Shown here piece by piece: positions 24,152-31,852 of a stretch of 64,000 nucleotides of DNA. The DNA comes from Corynebacterium genitalium ATCC 33030. Its GTDB lineage: Bacteria > Actinomycetota > Actinomycetes > Mycobacteriales > Mycobacteriaceae. A model generated the notes under the pieces. That model was not told the DNA's origin. It was given only the letters and a program-made list of their open reading frames with translations, and made no database searches. The stretch covers positions 1 to 64,000 of the forward strand of contig NZ_CM000961.1 in NCBI RefSeq assembly GCF_000143825.1, read 5' to 3'. How positions within the stretch are numbered: position 1 is the first letter of the stretch; every line of letters starts with the position of its first letter. Both the position numbers and the translations under genes were made by a program.

Positions 24152-24871
24152 CTAGAGCGCCAACAAACCCCGAACGCGCTCGATCCGCTCGGTCTGTGCC
24201 GCCGCCACGTGAGGGTTACCGGCCGCCAAGATCGCCCTGTACTCCAACGCGCGCTCGCACAGGAAGAACAGGTCGGGGATGTGGGACCAGCGGCTGAGGA
24301 CGTGATCGTCGACGGCGCCGGCCAACATCCCGTCGATAAGCGTCAGGGCCGCAGTGTAACCGTGCGGGCGCGGCTCGGCGCTGGGCACAATGTCGCTGAG
24401 CGCGGGTGCGAGCGATCCGGAGAAAAGGCAACAGGCGAGGAAATCCGCGTGGGTGAGCTGCCCGCCCTTGACGGCGACGCCGGGCGCGGAAGACCAAGCG
24501 GCACGCTCGGCGCGGGCCCAAGCATCATCACGCTGGATGGCGGGGGCGGGGAAATGGGCGACAGCGTCGTCGAAACGCAGGGCTGCGGCGATCGCCTCGT
24601 CGATGCGGTGGCCGGGCTGCCCCTCGATGAAGTCGGTGGCGCGGAAACCGGCCAGAGCAAAACGGCCGTCGGTGGTCCGCACGGGGCGCGCAATCCGCAG
24701 GCCCGGAACGGTGACCTTCTCCCGCAGTTTCGACGACCACGCGGCGTGCGCAGGCGCGGAAGAAATGACGATGCGCCCGTAGCGCACCCCGTTGCCCCAC
24801 TCGTTGCCGAGCGGCTCCGGGCGTGCGTCATCGACTTGGAAAGACGTCAATACATGCCCCGGAATCGCCAT
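24152..24871 (-). CDS. TIGR02569 family protein
   Basis: 239 residues of the actinobacteria-specific TIGR02569 family (Rv3205c-like), with a fold distantly like aminoglycoside phosphotransferases: GRIVISSAP, a basic-rich segment, then LTHADFLACCLFSGS where a kinase catalytic loop (H-x-D) would lie. Activity is unknown. ATG 24871 is chosen because AAAGG precedes it; an upstream alternative at 24916 adds a poor extension. It lies 14 nt after the DUF3152 gene, forming an operon. Confidence 0.8.
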   Translation of the reverse strand: MAIPGHVLTSFQVDDARPEPLGNEWGNGVRYGRIVISSAPAHAAWSSKLREKVTVPGLRIARPVRTTDGRFALAGFRATDFIEGQPGHRIDEAIAAALRFDDAVAHFPAPAIQRDDAWARAERAAWSSAPGVAVKGGQLTHADFLACCLFSGSLAPALSDIVPSAEPRPHGYTAALTLIDGMLAGAVDDHVLSRWSHIPDLFFLCERALEYRAILAAGNPHVAAAQTERIERVRGLLAL

Positions 24872-24885
24872 ATCAGCCGCCCTTT

Positions 24886-25782
24886 CTACAACGCAGCCGG
24901 GCGCGGATACGGCCACGGGTTCGCAAGGCAGGTGTCCGCGTTGTCCGGGTAGACCTCATCCGGCGCAACGCGGAACAGCTCGGCGTTGTTCAGGCTCAGA
25001 GTCTGCTGCATCATGATCGGCGCGAGCTCCCCGTTGGTCGGGCACGGCTCGTGGGCCGCATACCCCAGGGCGTGGCCGACCTCGTGGTTGATCACGTACT
25101 GGCGGTAGGACCCCAAGTCACCGTTGAAGGGGGCGGCACCGCGGACCCAGCGGGACTCGTTGATGAGCACCCTGTCACCGTGCTCCTCACTGAAGAGACG
25201 GCACGACGTTTCCAGGCCCAAGTCGTCGCCGCACAACTCGCGGGCTGTTCCCACCGATGCCAGTTGGATACGCAGATCCGGTTCATCACTGGCGCTGACG
25301 TGCTCGAAGCGCACACCCGGATCATTAGTCCACCCGCGCGGGTCGGACAAGGTGGTGTCCACCATCGTGGCAAAGCTGTCATCACCACCGAAGCGGCTGG
25401 TGTCAATGCCGTCTTCAACCTCGGTGCTGAAGCGCACCACCTGCTCTTCGCCCTTGCCCACGTTCATTCCGGGCGCACCGATGGGGCGGAACGTGCCCGC
25501 CCCTTCCTCGGTGTAGGGGCCGCCTGGGGGCAACTCCGTGATGGCTACCTCCCCCTCGGGCATCGGGGCCACCGTTTTGCGGGTCTCCTGCTCCTGCCCC
25601 TCCACCTGTCCCGGAGCGCGGTCTGATGCACCGATGGTCTCCCCGGACGGGGTGTTGACAATGCTCCAGATGACCAGCGCCGTCACCACAATCAAGACGG
25701 GAATGGCATACGCGCGCCAACCGTAAGTGCGCGCGAAGCGTGCCAGAGCGCCGTCGCTGGCGGTGTCGGGGTGGTGGCTCAT
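24886..25782 (-). CDS. DUF3152 protein, predicted secreted metzincin-like hydrolase
   Basis: 298 residues: short cytoplasmic N-terminus, one membrane helix (about 25-42), a Pro/Glu-rich linker and a folded extracytoplasmic domain. That domain carries NHEVGHALGYAAHEPC: H233, E234 and H237 with H244, close to the metzincin HExxHxxGxxH but with one extra residue before the third His. The Actinobacteria DUF3152 family has no proven substrate. Cysteines at ELC and TSC may pair. A -10 TAGATT ends seven nt before ATG 25782, so the mRNA is probably leaderless. Operon with the TIGR02569 gene. Confidence 0.85.
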   Translation of the reverse strand: MSHHPDTASDGALARFARTYGWRAYAIPVLIVVTALVIWSIVNTPSGETIGASDRAPGQVEGQEQETRKTVAPMPEGEVAITELPPGGPYTEEGAGTFRPIGAPGMNVGKGEEQVVRFSTEVEDGIDTSRFGGDDSFATMVDTTLSDPRGWTNDPGVRFEHVSASDEPDLRIQLASVGTARELCGDDLGLETSCRLFSEEHGDRVLINESRWVRGAAPFNGDLGSYRQYVINHEVGHALGYAAHEPCPTNGELAPIMMQQTLSLNNAELFRVAPDEVYPDNADTCLANPWPYPRPAAL

Positions 25783-25803
25783 AGGGGTTAATCTATCCCG
25801 GGC

Positions 25804-26028
25804 TTAACCGGAGAAGCCAACAGCACGCGGGGTGGAGTTACCCAATTCCACATACAGGATGCGCTCGGTGCGCACGACGAACTTCATGCCGCGCTCGTCC
25901 TCCAGGGTCAGCGTCGGTGCGCCGGATTCGATGGCACGGGTAATCTGCCCCTGGATGTCCTCCTGGTTCTGCGGGGAGGTGATGGACAGTTCGCGGTGGC
26001 TGTCAGCCAAACCAATCTTGATTTCCAT
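25804..26028 (-). CDS. DUF3107 family protein
   Basis: 74 residues, all of the small DUF3107 domain (MEIKIGLADSHRELSI, VVRTERILYVELG), conserved beside the RhlE-type helicase gene in Actinobacteria (Rv3208A-like). Likely cytoplasmic; function unknown. ATG 26028 has AAGGA eight nt upstream. It is divergent from the helicase gene, with 77 nt between the starts. Confidence 0.87.
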   Translation of the reverse strand: MEIKIGLADSHRELSITSPQNQEDIQGQITRAIESGAPTLTLEDERGMKFVVRTERILYVELGNSTPRAVGFSG

Positions 26029-26105
26029 TGTGTCCTTAAACTTCGTTGTTACTTGCTCGTTGCTGCAATGGTCACATTGTAACGGTGGGCAGTTAAGATG
26101 TTCAC

Positions 26106-27428
26106 GTGTCCGATCAGCAACCCACCTTCGCCGAGCTCGGTGTCGCCGCAGAGATTGTGGAGGCGCTCGGAGAGTCCGGCATTGAGCGCGTTTTCTCCAT
26201 CCAGGAGTTGACGTTGCCCCTCGCGTTGGCGGGCCGCGATCTGATCGGTCAGGCCCGCACGGGCATGGGTAAGACGTTCGCCTTTGGGGTTCCCCTGTTG
26301 GACCGCGTGTTCGACGATGCGGCAATTGAGGAACTTGACGGCACCCCGCGCGCTCTGGTGATCACCCCCACGCGCGAGCTCGCAGTTCAGGTCAGCGAGG
26401 ATCTCACGCTGGCAGCGTCGAAAACGCCCGTCCGCTTGACGACGATTTATGGCGGCCGCCCCTACGACGAGCAACTGAACGCCCTGGAAGCCGGTGTCGA
26501 TGTCGTGGTGGGCACGCCCGGCCGTCTGCTGGACCTGCATGAGCGCGGCGACCTGGTCTTGGACCGCGTGGCCATTCTCGTGCTCGATGAGGCCGACGAG
26601 ATGCTCGACCTGGGCTTCCTGCCCGACATCCAGCGGCTGTGGGGAGCGTTGAGTCAGCCGCTGCAGACGATGCTGTTCTCCGCCACGATGCCAGCACCGA
26701 TTCTGAAGCTGGCGCGGGAGATGATGAACAAGCCGGTGCACATCCGCGCCGAGTCTGCTGATTCCTCCCAGCTGCACGACACCACCAAGCAGGTCGTGTT
26801 CGTGTCCCACAAGATGGATAAGCCGGAGGTTGTCGCCCGCGTGCTGCAGGCCGACGGCCGTGGCCGGACCATTATTTTCACCCGCACGAAGCGCACCGCC
26901 GCTGAGGTCGCCGAGGACGTGGCGCGGCGCGGTTTCGCCGTCGGCTCCGTCCACGGTGACCTGGGGCAATCTGCCCGCGAGCGGTCGCTGGAGGCGTTCC
27001 GCAAGGGGGATGTGGAAATCCTCGTGGCCACTGATGTCGCCGCCCGCGGCATCGATGTCGACGACGTCACTCACGTGATCAACTACCAAACTCCGGATGA
27101 CCCGATGACCTATGTCCACCGCATTGGCCGCACCGGCCGCGCGGGCCGCACAGGCACGGCTGTGACCTTGGTCGGGTTCGATGAAACCGGGAAGTGGAAG
27201 ATCATTTCCGACGAGCTGGGCCTGGACATGCCGGAGCCGCCGTCGTGGTTCTCCACGTCGCCCGAGCTTTTCGACGCGTTGAGCATCCCCGAGGACGCAA
27301 AGTCCTCCGTCGGACCGGCCCGGGAGGTGCACGGCATCCCCAAGCGCTCCGGCGGTGAGGGGCAGAAGCAGCGGTCCCGCTCGCGTTCTGGCTCCGGTTC
27401 GCGCTCGCGTTCCGGGAGGCGCCGATGA
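26106..27428 (+). CDS. DEAD-box RNA helicase (RhlE-like)
   Basis: 440 residues with the full DEAD-box set: Q motif FSIQELTLPLAL, motif I ARTGMGKT, LVITPTRELAVQV, DEAD in LDEADEMLDLG, SAT in LFSATMP, and motif VI HRIGRTGRAGRTG. The tail is an RS/SG repeat (RSRSRSGSGS), a basic RNA-binding extension. It should remodel rRNA or mRNA. The GTG 26106 lies six nt after TAAGAT, so it is read as leaderless. Its stop overlaps the next gene (ATGA). Confidence 0.93.
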   Translation: MSDQQPTFAELGVAAEIVEALGESGIERVFSIQELTLPLALAGRDLIGQARTGMGKTFAFGVPLLDRVFDDAAIEELDGTPRALVITPTRELAVQVSEDLTLAASKTPVRLTTIYGGRPYDEQLNALEAGVDVVVGTPGRLLDLHERGDLVLDRVAILVLDEADEMLDLGFLPDIQRLWGALSQPLQTMLFSATMPAPILKLAREMMNKPVHIRAESADSSQLHDTTKQVVFVSHKMDKPEVVARVLQADGRGRTIIFTRTKRTAAEVAEDVARRGFAVGSVHGDLGQSARERSLEAFRKGDVEILVATDVAARGIDVDDVTHVINYQTPDDPMTYVHRIGRTGRAGRTGTAVTLVGFDETGKWKIISDELGLDMPEPPSWFSTSPELFDALSIPEDAKSSVGPAREVHGIPKRSGGEGQKQRSRSRSGSGSRSRSGRRR

Positions 27429-28651
27429 GCTCCAACACTCCCCTGCGGCGCACCCGTGGAGACCTCATCGCCACGGCCGTGATCGCGGCCGTATGCGTTT
27501 TGCTCCTGCTCATTGCGTACTTCACGGCGCCGATCCGCCAGGACGAGCTCGCACCTGCCGCCGAAGAGTTCCCCGATGCCGGCATTTTGGCGAACGTGCC
27601 GAACGGCCTCACTGAGAGTCACGCCTTGCCGGATGCTTCCCCCTCGCCAAGGCCGCTCGTGGTCAATGGTCTCGTGATCACTTACGCAGACAACACGATC
27701 ACCGCCACGAACCCGGCAGGTGAGACAGAGTGGACCTACAAGCGCGGACCTGAGCTGTGCGGCATGGCCAGCGCATGGGGCAACGTCGTTGCTGTGTACC
27801 GCACCAAGATCGGATGCGGCGATGTTGTGTCTATTAAGGCAGCGACCGGCCAATACGTGGACACCCGTTCCGCTATCTCACCCGAGCAAGTGGCTGTCAT
27901 CGCGTCGAATGACCGCGTGGGCACCGTCGGTAATGCGGGCATCTCGCGTGCCGAGTTGTGGCGCTCCGACTTGGTCCGCACCGTCGAGTACGGCGAACTG
28001 GAAGCACGCCAGGAGCCGGAGACGCAACCGAACCCCGGTTGCACCCTGACCTCCGCGCTCACCCGCACCGAGCTGTTGGCCATCACGGAGCGTTGTGAAG
28101 ACGGGGCGTGGCTGCGCTTCCAGAAGACCACTCCGGAAGATTCCCGTAAACCGGAGATGCACGACGGGTCCGTCTCCATCCCGGACGGCGCCTACCTTGT
28201 GGGCATCAGCCAGGACGCTGCGGCGATCCACGACCCAGCGACCTCCAAGGTCACCTCCTACGACCAGGACGGCGCGGAACTCGCCAGCGCATCCGTCCCA
28301 GAGTCAAACCTGCTGGCGGACTCCGCGATCGGTGTCGCCGACGTCCAGACTGCGGATCTGCCGCACCACATGAGCTACTTCGACGGCAACAACCTGCTCC
28401 TGCTTGACCCGGCTACCTTGGCCGTGACCACGATTTACCAGGGCGCGCTCGGCACCGGTGCCGCCATTGGTGGCCGGCTGCTCTACGCCAGCTCAGACGG
28501 CATCGCCGTGGCGGATTGGGATAGCGAGACCGTGGAGAAAGTCATCCCTGTCGACCGTGGCGGTTTCACGGGGCAGGTGGCGGTGGCGTCGGCTGGGCCG
28601 ACCATCGTCGAAAAGCGAGGCGCTGACGTCGTCGTGCTGGACGCGCCCTAG
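27425..28651 (+). CDS. Membrane-anchored protein with probable beta-propeller domain
   Basis: 408 residues overlapping the helicase gene by ATGA, so translationally coupled. One N-terminal membrane helix (about 17-36, TAVIAAVCVLLLLIAYF) and a large extracytoplasmic domain with repeated beta-rich blocks (LVVNGLVITYADNTITATNP, VVAVYRTKIGCGDV) suggest a PQQ/YVTN-like propeller. Two or three Cys pairs may be oxidised outside the membrane. The Rv3212 protein occupies the same place in mycobacteria. Function is unknown. Confidence 0.8.
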   Translation: MSSNTPLRRTRGDLIATAVIAAVCVLLLLIAYFTAPIRQDELAPAAEEFPDAGILANVPNGLTESHALPDASPSPRPLVVNGLVITYADNTITATNPAGETEWTYKRGPELCGMASAWGNVVAVYRTKIGCGDVVSIKAATGQYVDTRSAISPEQVAVIASNDRVGTVGNAGISRAELWRSDLVRTVEYGELEARQEPETQPNPGCTLTSALTRTELLAITERCEDGAWLRFQKTTPEDSRKPEMHDGSVSIPDGAYLVGISQDAAAIHDPATSKVTSYDQDGAELASASVPESNLLADSAIGVADVQTADLPHHMSYFDGNNLLLLDPATLAVTTIYQGALGTGAAIGGRLLYASSDGIAVADWDSETVEKVIPVDRGGFTGQVAVASAGPTIVEKRGADVVVLDAP

Positions 28652-29130
28652 CGCTGCTGTCGCGCGCGGCGCTTGTTAAAGTTCGATGTCGCCCAATCCG
28701 TCGATGCCGGGTGAAGCGCGCACCCGAGTGCGAGCAACGCCGCGATCAGCGTGGTCACACCGAGTGCGACTGCTCCCCCACTGAACATGAAGAACGCGAT
28801 GCCGAGCAGCAGCGCGTTGATGAACACGATGATGGACCGGCCCCACTGGCCGCCGCGCAGGATGTTGATGGCGCCGTAGACCATCGGCCCGAAGGCTGCC
28901 AGGATGAACAGTGCCGTGCCCACTCCCACGAAGGCGAAAGCGGCGGTGTCCGACTCCACTAAAGCCTCATCTGCCCCCATGCGTGCCTGCGTGATGGCGA
29001 AGTAGATGCCGTAGCCGATCGCGGCGGCACCTTCGACGATTGCGACCGCGGCAGACATTTTCATCGGCGCAGGCGCAGACGTAGGCACGAGGTTGTCCGG
29101 GGTTTCTTGGGGGCTGGGTGTCGAACTCAC
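28648..29130 (-). CDS. Four-helix membrane protein, function unknown
   Basis: 160 residues with four hydrophobic segments (AAAVAIVEGAAAIGYGIYFA, FAFVGVGTALFILAAFG, SIIVFINALLLGIAFFMF, LGVTTLIAALLALGCAL) and a basic C-terminal tail (NKRRARQQR) in the cytoplasm. GTG 29130 is preferred over ATG 29139 because TAGGAT ends seven nt before it (leaderless). It converges with the propeller gene, the two TAG stops overlapping in one CTAG. Confidence 0.8.
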   Translation of the reverse strand: MSSTPSPQETPDNLVPTSAPAPMKMSAAVAIVEGAAAIGYGIYFAITQARMGADEALVESDTAAFAFVGVGTALFILAAFGPMVYGAINILRGGQWGRSIIVFINALLLGIAFFMFSGGAVALGVTTLIAALLALGCALHPASTDWATSNFNKRRARQQR

Positions 29131-29280
29131 GCATCTCATCCTATGTGGCGTCCGCGATTTGACGAACTCCCCTTGCGCGGTTTTCCCGCGGTGCCCACGT
29201 TTGTGCACCACAACGCGGTTTTCGCTTATCGACGCTTCGTCCCCCTCCCCTCCAAACCCCAGCCGGCAAGCAGCACTGAA

Positions 29281-29296
29281 TATGAATTAGGTCACA
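29281..29296 (+). promoter_or_regulatory. Candidate GlxR (CRP-type) binding site
   Basis: TATGAATTAGGTCACA matches the corynebacterial GlxR consensus TGTGAnnTAnnTCACA at every fixed position except one. It ends 2 nt before the -35 hexamer of the putative whcE promoter, a suitable place for activation by the cAMP regulator. Confidence 0.6.
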
Positions 29297-29298
29297 AT

Positions 29299-29328
29299 TT
29301 GGCGTTTACCCCTAGCGCGCGCTATGTA
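29299..29328 (+). promoter_or_regulatory. Putative whcE leader promoter
   Basis: -35 TTGGCG (29299-29304) and -10 TATGTA (29323-29328) with an 18-nt spacer. Transcription would begin near 29335, about 320 nt before whcE. Confidence 0.5.
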
Positions 29329-29380
29329 AACATGCCATTATTCTCGGGTAGCAAAAACAAAGAGCTAGTTACCTAGCCAC

Positions 29381-29468
29381 TAACTCCAAGCCACCACGGA
29401 GTTAACATCCGGTAAACGGAAGACGGGTCTCGGAGCCACCGAGAACACCGCCCGTAGGGAAGCCGGAT
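29381..29468 (+). ncRNA. Structured RNA segment (leader or sRNA) before whcE
   Basis: Hairpin 1: TAACTCC (29381-29387) with GGAGTTA (29398-29404). Then a nested structure: ATCCGG/CCGGAT (29407-29412 with 29463-29468), inside it ACGGG/CCCGT (29423-29427 with 29451-29455) and TCTCGG/CCGAGA (29428-29433 with 29439-29444). Both hairpin loops show AGCCACC. All stems are perfect Watson-Crick. I compared it from memory with cobalamin, TPP, ydaO, glnA and M-box RNAs and it fits none. Confidence 0.45.
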
Positions 29469-29657
29469 TCTTCTACTTTGCGCAAACCCTGATCTCCAGG
29501 ATCACCGTGACCGCAGTGTGCCTGTACCGCACTCGCTTTGAGGCGTTGTGCTTTCCAGATGCATGCCTGCTTCACGGGGGTTTGTTAGTGGTGCGCACGC
29601 TCGACCAAGAACGCAACAACATCACACAGAACCCACTGAATAAAGGAGACCCCCATC

Positions 29658-29915
29658 ATGGATTGGCGCCACGAAGCTGTTTGCCGCGACGAAGACCCCG
29701 AACTGTTCTTCCCGGTCGGTAACTCCGGCCCCGCACTGTCCCAGATCGCCCAGGCCAAGCTGGTCTGCAACCGCTGCCCCGTCACCTCCCAGTGCCTGAA
29801 GTGGGCACTTGAGACCGGCCAGGATGCAGGCGTGTGGGGCGGCATGTCCGAGGAGGAGCGCCGCGCGCTGAAGCGCCGTAACAAGCAGCGCAACCGCCAG
29901 CGCCTTTCCGCTTAA
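29658..29915 (+). CDS. whcE: WhiB-family Fe-S regulator, WhiB1/WhcE type
   Basis: 85 residues. The four cluster ligands are C9, C37, C40 and C46 (CxxC then Cx5C), followed by the GVWGGMSEEE turn and a basic RRALKRRNKQRNRQR DNA-binding tail. A clear AAAGGAG precedes ATG 29658. WhiB1-type proteins hold an O2/NO-sensitive [4Fe-4S] cluster and act with sigma factor region 4; WhcE of C. glutamicum is linked to the SigH oxidative stress response. The genes for bL37, RshA and SigH follow immediately, as in relatives. A long structured leader suggests added post-transcriptional control. Confidence 0.93.
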   Translation: MDWRHEAVCRDEDPELFFPVGNSGPALSQIAQAKLVCNRCPVTSQCLKWALETGQDAGVWGGMSEEERRALKRRNKQRNRQRLSA

Positions 29916-30023
29916 AGTCCCGCTGCCACAGCGGTGTGAACGGGGGCAATTATCGCCCCACCGCTGAACCCCGATACAGTGAACGCATAGTTCCTAACAC
30001 CCCGATGGCCCAAGGAGGTCGTG

Positions 30024-30098
30024 ATGAGCAAGCGTGGTCGTAAGCGCAAGGACCGCCGCAAAAAGAGTGCAAGCCGCGGCAAGCGTCCCAACTCTTAA
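30024..30098 (+). CDS. Ribosomal protein bL37 (24 residues)
   Basis: A very short gene encoding MSKRGRKRKDRRKKSASRGK and RPNS. The composition (half Lys/Arg) and the KRxxRKKR...HGKRP-like ending match the actinobacterial 50S protein bL37, seen in mycobacterial ribosome structures. A perfect AAGGAGG lies five nt upstream of ATG 30024 and a strong terminator follows the stop. A gene of this size between whiB1 and sigH is conserved. It is easy to miss because it is under 30 codons. Confidence 0.9.
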   Translation: MSKRGRKRKDRRKKSASRGKRPNS

Positions 30099-30108
30099 GC
30101 AGTAATAG

Positions 30109-30148
30109 AAATGTCCCTTCGCCGAGAAATCGGTGAGGGGACATTTTT
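30109..30148 (+). terminator. Terminator of bL37
   Basis: A 17-bp stem with two wobble or mismatched positions and a GAAA loop, ending in a T-rich run (ATTTTTG). The converging rshA gene ends just beyond. Confidence 0.9.
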
Positions 30149-30175
30149 GCTGCCAGTCTGCCCCGGCAGATTGCG

Positions 30176-30451
30176 CTAGTCGAAGCGGATCTGGGTGTAG
30201 GACACCGAGGAAATGGAGATTGACTGCACGATCTTCTGCCGGAGTCCTTCCGGGGCTTGGTCCTGGCAGTTGCACCGCCGGACGATGGAGCGCACTTGCT
30301 TCTCCGACTCGAGCCACGCAAAAGATTGGGGGCAAGCTTGAATGATGGCTTCGATCTCGTCGGCACGCTCAGCAGGTGTGGCCGGGTCGAAGTATTCGCA
30401 CAAAAGCGCGTGAGCCTGGGCGGGCTCGATGCGGCAGTCGTCTTGAGACAT
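30176..30451 (-). CDS. rshA: RshA anti-sigma-H factor with atypical zinc motif
   Basis: 91 residues. Identified by its place directly after sigH (the sigH stop and rshA start overlap as TAATG) and by the C-terminal QAPEGLRQKIVQSI block shared with RshA proteins. RshA binds and holds SigH until thiols are oxidised. Canonical ZAS anti-sigma factors contain H-x3-C-x2-C; the matching segment here is I36-IQA-C40-PQ-S43, so His and the second Cys are missing. Other cysteines (C6, C18, and C60-N-C62) might provide the redox switch. Either the factor senses differently or it is non-metal. Confidence 0.88.
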   Translation of the reverse strand: MSQDDCRIEPAQAHALLCEYFDPATPAERADEIEAIIQACPQSFAWLESEKQVRSIVRRCNCQDQAPEGLRQKIVQSISISSVSYTQIRFD

Positions 30452-31026
30452 TAGTTCGCGTCCTCCAAACCGATTCCTTGCGCGTTTGCTACGTCCTTCA
30501 ACAACCCGCGCAGCTGTTTTCTTCCACGGTGCAGCCGGGACATCACTGTGCCGATGGGAATGTCCAGCGCTTCGGCGATTTCCTTGTAGGCCAAACCCTC
30601 GACGTCGGAGAGGTAGACGACCATGCGGTAGTCGTCGTTAAGCGAGTTCATCGCGTCGGCGATTTGCTGGTCCGGAAGATTGTCCAGCGCCTCAACCTCA
30701 GCCGATTGCAGACCTGTCGAATCGTGCGAGCTGGTGGTGTACAGCTGGCGGTCCGTGACGTCTTCGGCGGACGTCTCCAACGGGCGGCGCTGCTTCTTGC
30801 GGTAGCTGTTGATGTACGTGTTCGTCATGATGCGGTACATCCACGCCTTCAAGTTCGTGCCCTCTTTGAAGGAATCGAACGCGTTGAACGCCTTGAGGTA
30901 GGTCTCCTGCACCAGGTCCTCTGCGTCTTGCGGGTTGCGCGTCATCCGCAGGGCGCCGCCGTAGAGCTGGTCCAGCAGCGGCATGGCCTCCTCGGTGAAG
31001 CGGCGCTCGAGGTCTTTATCGGGCAT
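30451..31026 (-). CDS. sigH: ECF sigma factor SigH
   Basis: 191 residues, group 4 sigma. Region 2 spans [20 protein letters not shown] through [20 protein letters not shown] and region 4 is the HTH in [20 protein letters not shown]. SigH drives the thioredoxin, mycothiol and heat-stress regulon in Corynebacterium. The start is ATG 31026: TATAGT ends exactly seven nt upstream, so the mRNA should be leaderless; the longer frame from 31056 would begin upstream of this promoter. It is divergent from the YbaK-like gene. Confidence 0.95.
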   Translation of the reverse strand: MPDKDLERRFTEEAMPLLDQLYGGALRMTRNPQDAEDLVQETYLKAFNAFDSFKEGTNLKAWMYRIMTNTYINSYRKKQRRPLETSAEDVTDRQLYTTSSHDSTGLQSAEVEALDNLPDQQIADAMNSLNDDYRMVVYLSDVEGLAYKEIAEALDIPIGTVMSRLHRGRKQLRGLLKDVANAQGIGLEDAN

Positions 31027-31033
31027 GGGTGCC

Positions 31034-31047
31034 ACTATAGCTAGGCT
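31034..31047. promoter_or_regulatory. Divergent leaderless promoters of sigH and the YbaK gene
   Basis: Minus-strand -10 TATAGT (31034-31039) and plus-strand -10 TAGGCT (31042-31047) lie back to back 2 nt apart, each exactly seven nt from its start codon (31026 and 31055). Confidence 0.7.
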
Positions 31048-31054
31048 TGCTGCC

Positions 31055-31525
31055 ATGGCTGCCCGTACCCGCGCGCTGGAAGCGCTTGAAACTGCCGGTA
31101 TCGACTATGAGCTGCTCGAATACGCTGCGCACAGCGATCACTTCGGTGATCACGCCGTCGCGGAGCTCGGCCTGGACCCCACGTTGACGCTGAAGACACT
31201 CGTGATTTCCCACGGCCGCGACTTCGCCGTGTGCTGCGTGCCGGTCTCAGGCCACTTGTCGCTGAAGAAAGCTGCCAAGGCTCTGGGCTGGAAGAACGCC
31301 GAGATGGCAGACCCTGCCGCCGCGCAGCGCATGACGGGCTATGTCGTCGGTGGCATCTCGCCACTGGGCACCTCCCGCACCTTGCCCACGCTTATCGACG
31401 CCTCCGTCGCCCACACCGACCGCATCACCTGCTCCGCCGGCCAACGCGGTCTCTCGTTCGCGGTGAGCCCGCAGGACCTCGCGGCGGCAGCGGGGGCTGA
31501 GTTCGCCGACATCGCCAGCAGCTAG
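31055..31525 (+). CDS. YbaK/EbsC-type Cys-tRNA(Pro)/Cys-tRNA(Cys) deacylase
   Basis: 156 residues, a single YbaK/ProX editing domain. LKTLVI, the segment [19 protein letters not shown] and the GGISPLG loop are the family landmarks; the essential Lys lies in TLKTL. It hydrolyses mischarged aminoacyl-tRNA in the cytoplasm. Start ATG 31055 follows TAGGCT by seven nt. Its stop overlaps the stop of the truncated SRAP gene through CTAG. Confidence 0.9.
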   Translation: MAARTRALEALETAGIDYELLEYAAHSDHFGDHAVAELGLDPTLTLKTLVISHGRDFAVCCVPVSGHLSLKKAAKALGWKNAEMADPAAAQRMTGYVVGGISPLGTSRTLPTLIDASVAHTDRITCSAGQRGLSFAVSPQDLAAAAGAEFADIASS

Positions 31526-31833
31526 TTAAGCCGCCGGCGTTCCTTGAACGCGGCCCGGAAGGACGGTTTCTCCGCCACGGTCTCCCCGCGCGCGTTGAAC
31601 AGCGGCGGGCCGTCCTCGTCCTTCTTCCAAGTGGGCAACAGGCCCCAGCGCGCGGAGTCGATCTGCGCGGCTGATTCGGCGATGCGGATGAGCGGCACCT
31701 GGTTGGTCGGCGCGATGTTGTACCGCGGCGGCGGGGTGCCGTCGGGTGTGGCCACGTCAGTGACGCCGGGAAGCTGGCTGACAGCTTCGACGAGATCGTG
31801 GCCGGTGGTGAAGAGAACGAAGCGTCCGCACAT
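31522..31833 (-). pseudogene. Truncated SRAP (SOS response-associated peptidase / HMCES) gene
   Basis: 103 codons from MCGRF. The catalytic Cys2 (exposed after Met removal), the [13 protein letters not shown] block and [14 protein letters not shown] with the DNA-binding Asn-Ala-Arg are present, but the frame stops at KERRRLN. Full proteins of about 220 residues continue with CLVP-x-GYYEW and later the active-site Glu and His, all missing. The frame ends in the stop of the YbaK gene, so the 3' half was deleted, not shifted. Without the Glu/His the protein cannot complete the abasic-site cross-link reaction normally. Confidence 0.8.
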
Positions 31834-31839
31834 GCTCGG

Positions 31840-31847
31840 TAATATTA
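31840..31847. promoter_or_regulatory. Shared palindromic -10 of aroA and the SRAP remnant
   Basis: TAATATTA reads as TAATAT on both strands. On the plus strand TAATAT (31840-31845) is seven nt from aroA ATG 31853; on the minus strand TAATAT (31842-31847) is eight nt from the SRAP ATG at 31833. Confidence 0.65.
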
Positions 31848-31852
31848 ACCGC

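Larger units (their letters stand above)
29131..29657. other. Long non-coding region upstream of whcE
   Basis: 527 nt with no gene on either strand. It holds the leaderless promoter of the divergent membrane-protein gene, one exact GCTTATCGACG motif (29224-29234), a GlxR-like site (29281-29296), a promoter (29299-29328), a structured RNA segment (29381-29468) and about 190 nt of further leader before whcE. Confidence 0.7.

Noticed and set aside
29381-29468. Cobalamin, TPP, ydaO or glnA riboswitch
   Set aside because: Their conserved cores, as I remember them, are not present.
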